From positions 98,700,397 to 98,764,396 of the forward strand of contig NC_080423.1 in assembly GCF_029873635.1 (NCBI RefSeq): DNA of 64,000 nt, in the 5' to 3' direction. Positions 63,056-64,000 of the stretch are shown piece by piece. Each line of letters begins with the position of its first letter. The stretch's first letter is position 1. The DNA comes from Malania oleifera. Lineage: Eukaryota > Streptophyta > Magnoliopsida > Santalales > Ximeniaceae. The notes below the pieces were generated by a model. It was not told the origin of the DNA and ran no database searches. It saw nothing but the letters and a program-made list of their open reading frames with translations. The position numbers and the translations under genes are program-made.

Positions 63056-63714
63056 GGCTTGTGGGGAGGAGAGCTTAGAAAAGGGCTCTTATCTTCCTCC
63101 TTTACACAGAAAAGGGGAGAGGGGGCCGAGAGATGCACACAGCAACAGATCGTCTCTATCTCTCCACTCCATCTCTAATTTCCTTCAAAGCTGGCCAATA
63201 GCCGCACCCACCACCCAGCCGCACAGCCTCTATCATCAACCTCCCCACTCTCTCTCACACACCACCCCCTTTCCCTGCAACCCAGCCCAGCCGAGCACCT
63301 CCTCGCACGCCTGCAGCCACGGCCATACACATCTCCATCTCAGGACCAGCTTCACTAGCACACAGCTCACTACCACTCTCTTCGGTGACTCAGCCACGAC
63401 CATCTTCCACTGCAGTTCACCGGCCACCTCACGCACTAAGGAGAAGGAGGCACCCACGGCCAAGCAGCAGCAACTGGCAGCACCATTAACTCCGGCAACC
63501 GTCACCGTCGTCTCTCTCGCATCGTCGGACCTTTTCCAGCCCCGTTCTCCGGCATCTCTTGCGTCTCAGTCCCTTAGATTCTAGCGGCCCATCCACCTCA
63601 TCACTCACGGCAACAAGCAAATGCTCCTCCGCATAACCCACGCACACCAGCGACGCAGATTGTATCTCCGGTGACCCAGCTCCGGCAGCACCCCACGGCG
63701 AGTCCATGCACACA

Positions 63715-63825
63715 CACTCACAACAAAACACACACATTTACACACATTAACTCACGCACACAGCACACACCCACACACACAGCAAACCACGCAAACGCAC
63801 ACACTGCAAACCACACACATACTGG
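63715..63825. repeat. Imperfect (CA)n-rich tract
   Basis: Repeated 'cacaca' units, interspersed with 'cacac gcaaac' words, at the end of the GC-rich island of the right-hand LTR. Confidence 0.7.
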
Positions 63826-64000
63826 TTTTTATTTTATTTTATTATTATTATGGAGTTTTATTTTTACTCGTTTTATATGCATCTATGATTATATTTTTGT
63901 TGAGATACTAATGAATTTATTATTATGCTAGAATTTTTTTGGGGCTTGTTTCCATGCTTAAAGGTCAAATATTTTTTACATTAGTTATTATGTATCTTCT

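Larger units (their letters stand above)
62649..64000. mobile_element. Start of a second LTR of the 54.2-kb family, cut by the window edge
   Basis: Begins TGTAGACACCCTATTTT, like the solo LTR at 54168. It then has the same layout: A/T-rich head (here a long imperfect ATT array, 62695-63055), a GC-rich C-biased island (63110-63830), and a shared 'ggggctt.tttc.atg.t.aa' block at 63941-63961 that matches 55533-55550. Whether it is solo or part of a full element cannot be seen. Confidence 0.7.

Noticed and set aside
63236-63737. Open frames with Cys/Val-rich peptides near the right edge
   Set aside because: Same situation as in the solo LTR: a GC-rich island in an LTR, several frames open at once.

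Overview
This 64-kb window is AT-rich plant nuclear DNA, most likely from a core eudicot. The host genes have plant-type GT-AG introns, and their closest remembered relatives are plant proteins. Spaces between genes are filled with nested Copia and Gypsy LTR elements, hAT DNA transposons, RTE and L1 LINE pieces and a TRIM. The genus cannot be told from the sequence. I see no operon, CRISPR array, tRNA or rRNA gene.

Four host genes can be modelled with confidence. (1) A PR-10 / norcoclaurine-synthase-like gene lies on + (3755-5015, two exons, 158 aa). (2) The THO complex subunit THOC7 lies on - (13005-10322, two coding exons, 241 aa). (3) An EXORDIUM/PHI-1-like secreted protein lies on - (39076-38005, two exons, 315 aa, with a TATA box). 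(4) A NAA60/MCC1-type GNAT N-terminal acetyltransferase lies on - (57634-50553, five coding exons, 255 aa), with a probable noncoding first exon near 62.03-62.2 kb, giving a gene of about 11.6 kb. An unidentified minus-strand gene or gene relic is indicated by short phase-consistent exons at 5.25-6.69 kb.

Layout. 0-1.8 kb: end of a Gypsy LTR lying inside a Copia relic. 3.7-5.0 kb: PR-10 gene. 5.2-8.4 kb: weak exon-like pieces. 10.3-13.0 kb: THOC7. 14.0-27.6 kb: an old Copia (Ale-like) carrying two later insertions, an opposite-strand Copia at 17309-22358 (target duplication CCAAC) and an hAT transposon at 22570-26070 (8-bp target duplication). 27.6-27.9 kb: TRIM. 27.9-29.5 kb: RTE LINE relic. 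30.69-32.23 kb: non-autonomous hAT with a perfect 8-bp target duplication. 32.5-36.8 kb: 5' part of a Gypsy element. 38.0-39.1 kb: EXORDIUM-like gene. 39.6-49.4 kb: a diverged tandem duplication of noncoding DNA whose first unit is split by a Copia element (40385-47718), which itself carries a shrunken Sirevirus-like element (42963-44808). 50.5-62.2 kb: the NAA60-like gene, with a 2.7-kb solo LTR in intron 2 and an L1 relic in its leader intron. 62.65 kb to the end: start of a second LTR of the same family as that solo LTR.

The host genes are functionally unrelated: specialised metabolism or defence, mRNA export, cell-wall growth signalling, and N-terminal acetylation. I found no convincing new multi-gene system. 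The most unusual observations are a palindromic TCGTCGACGA-type motif repeated in LTRs of three unrelated element families, the interrupted tandem duplication, and the layered insertion history. All coordinates were worked out by hand from the sequence; no search or alignment program was run.
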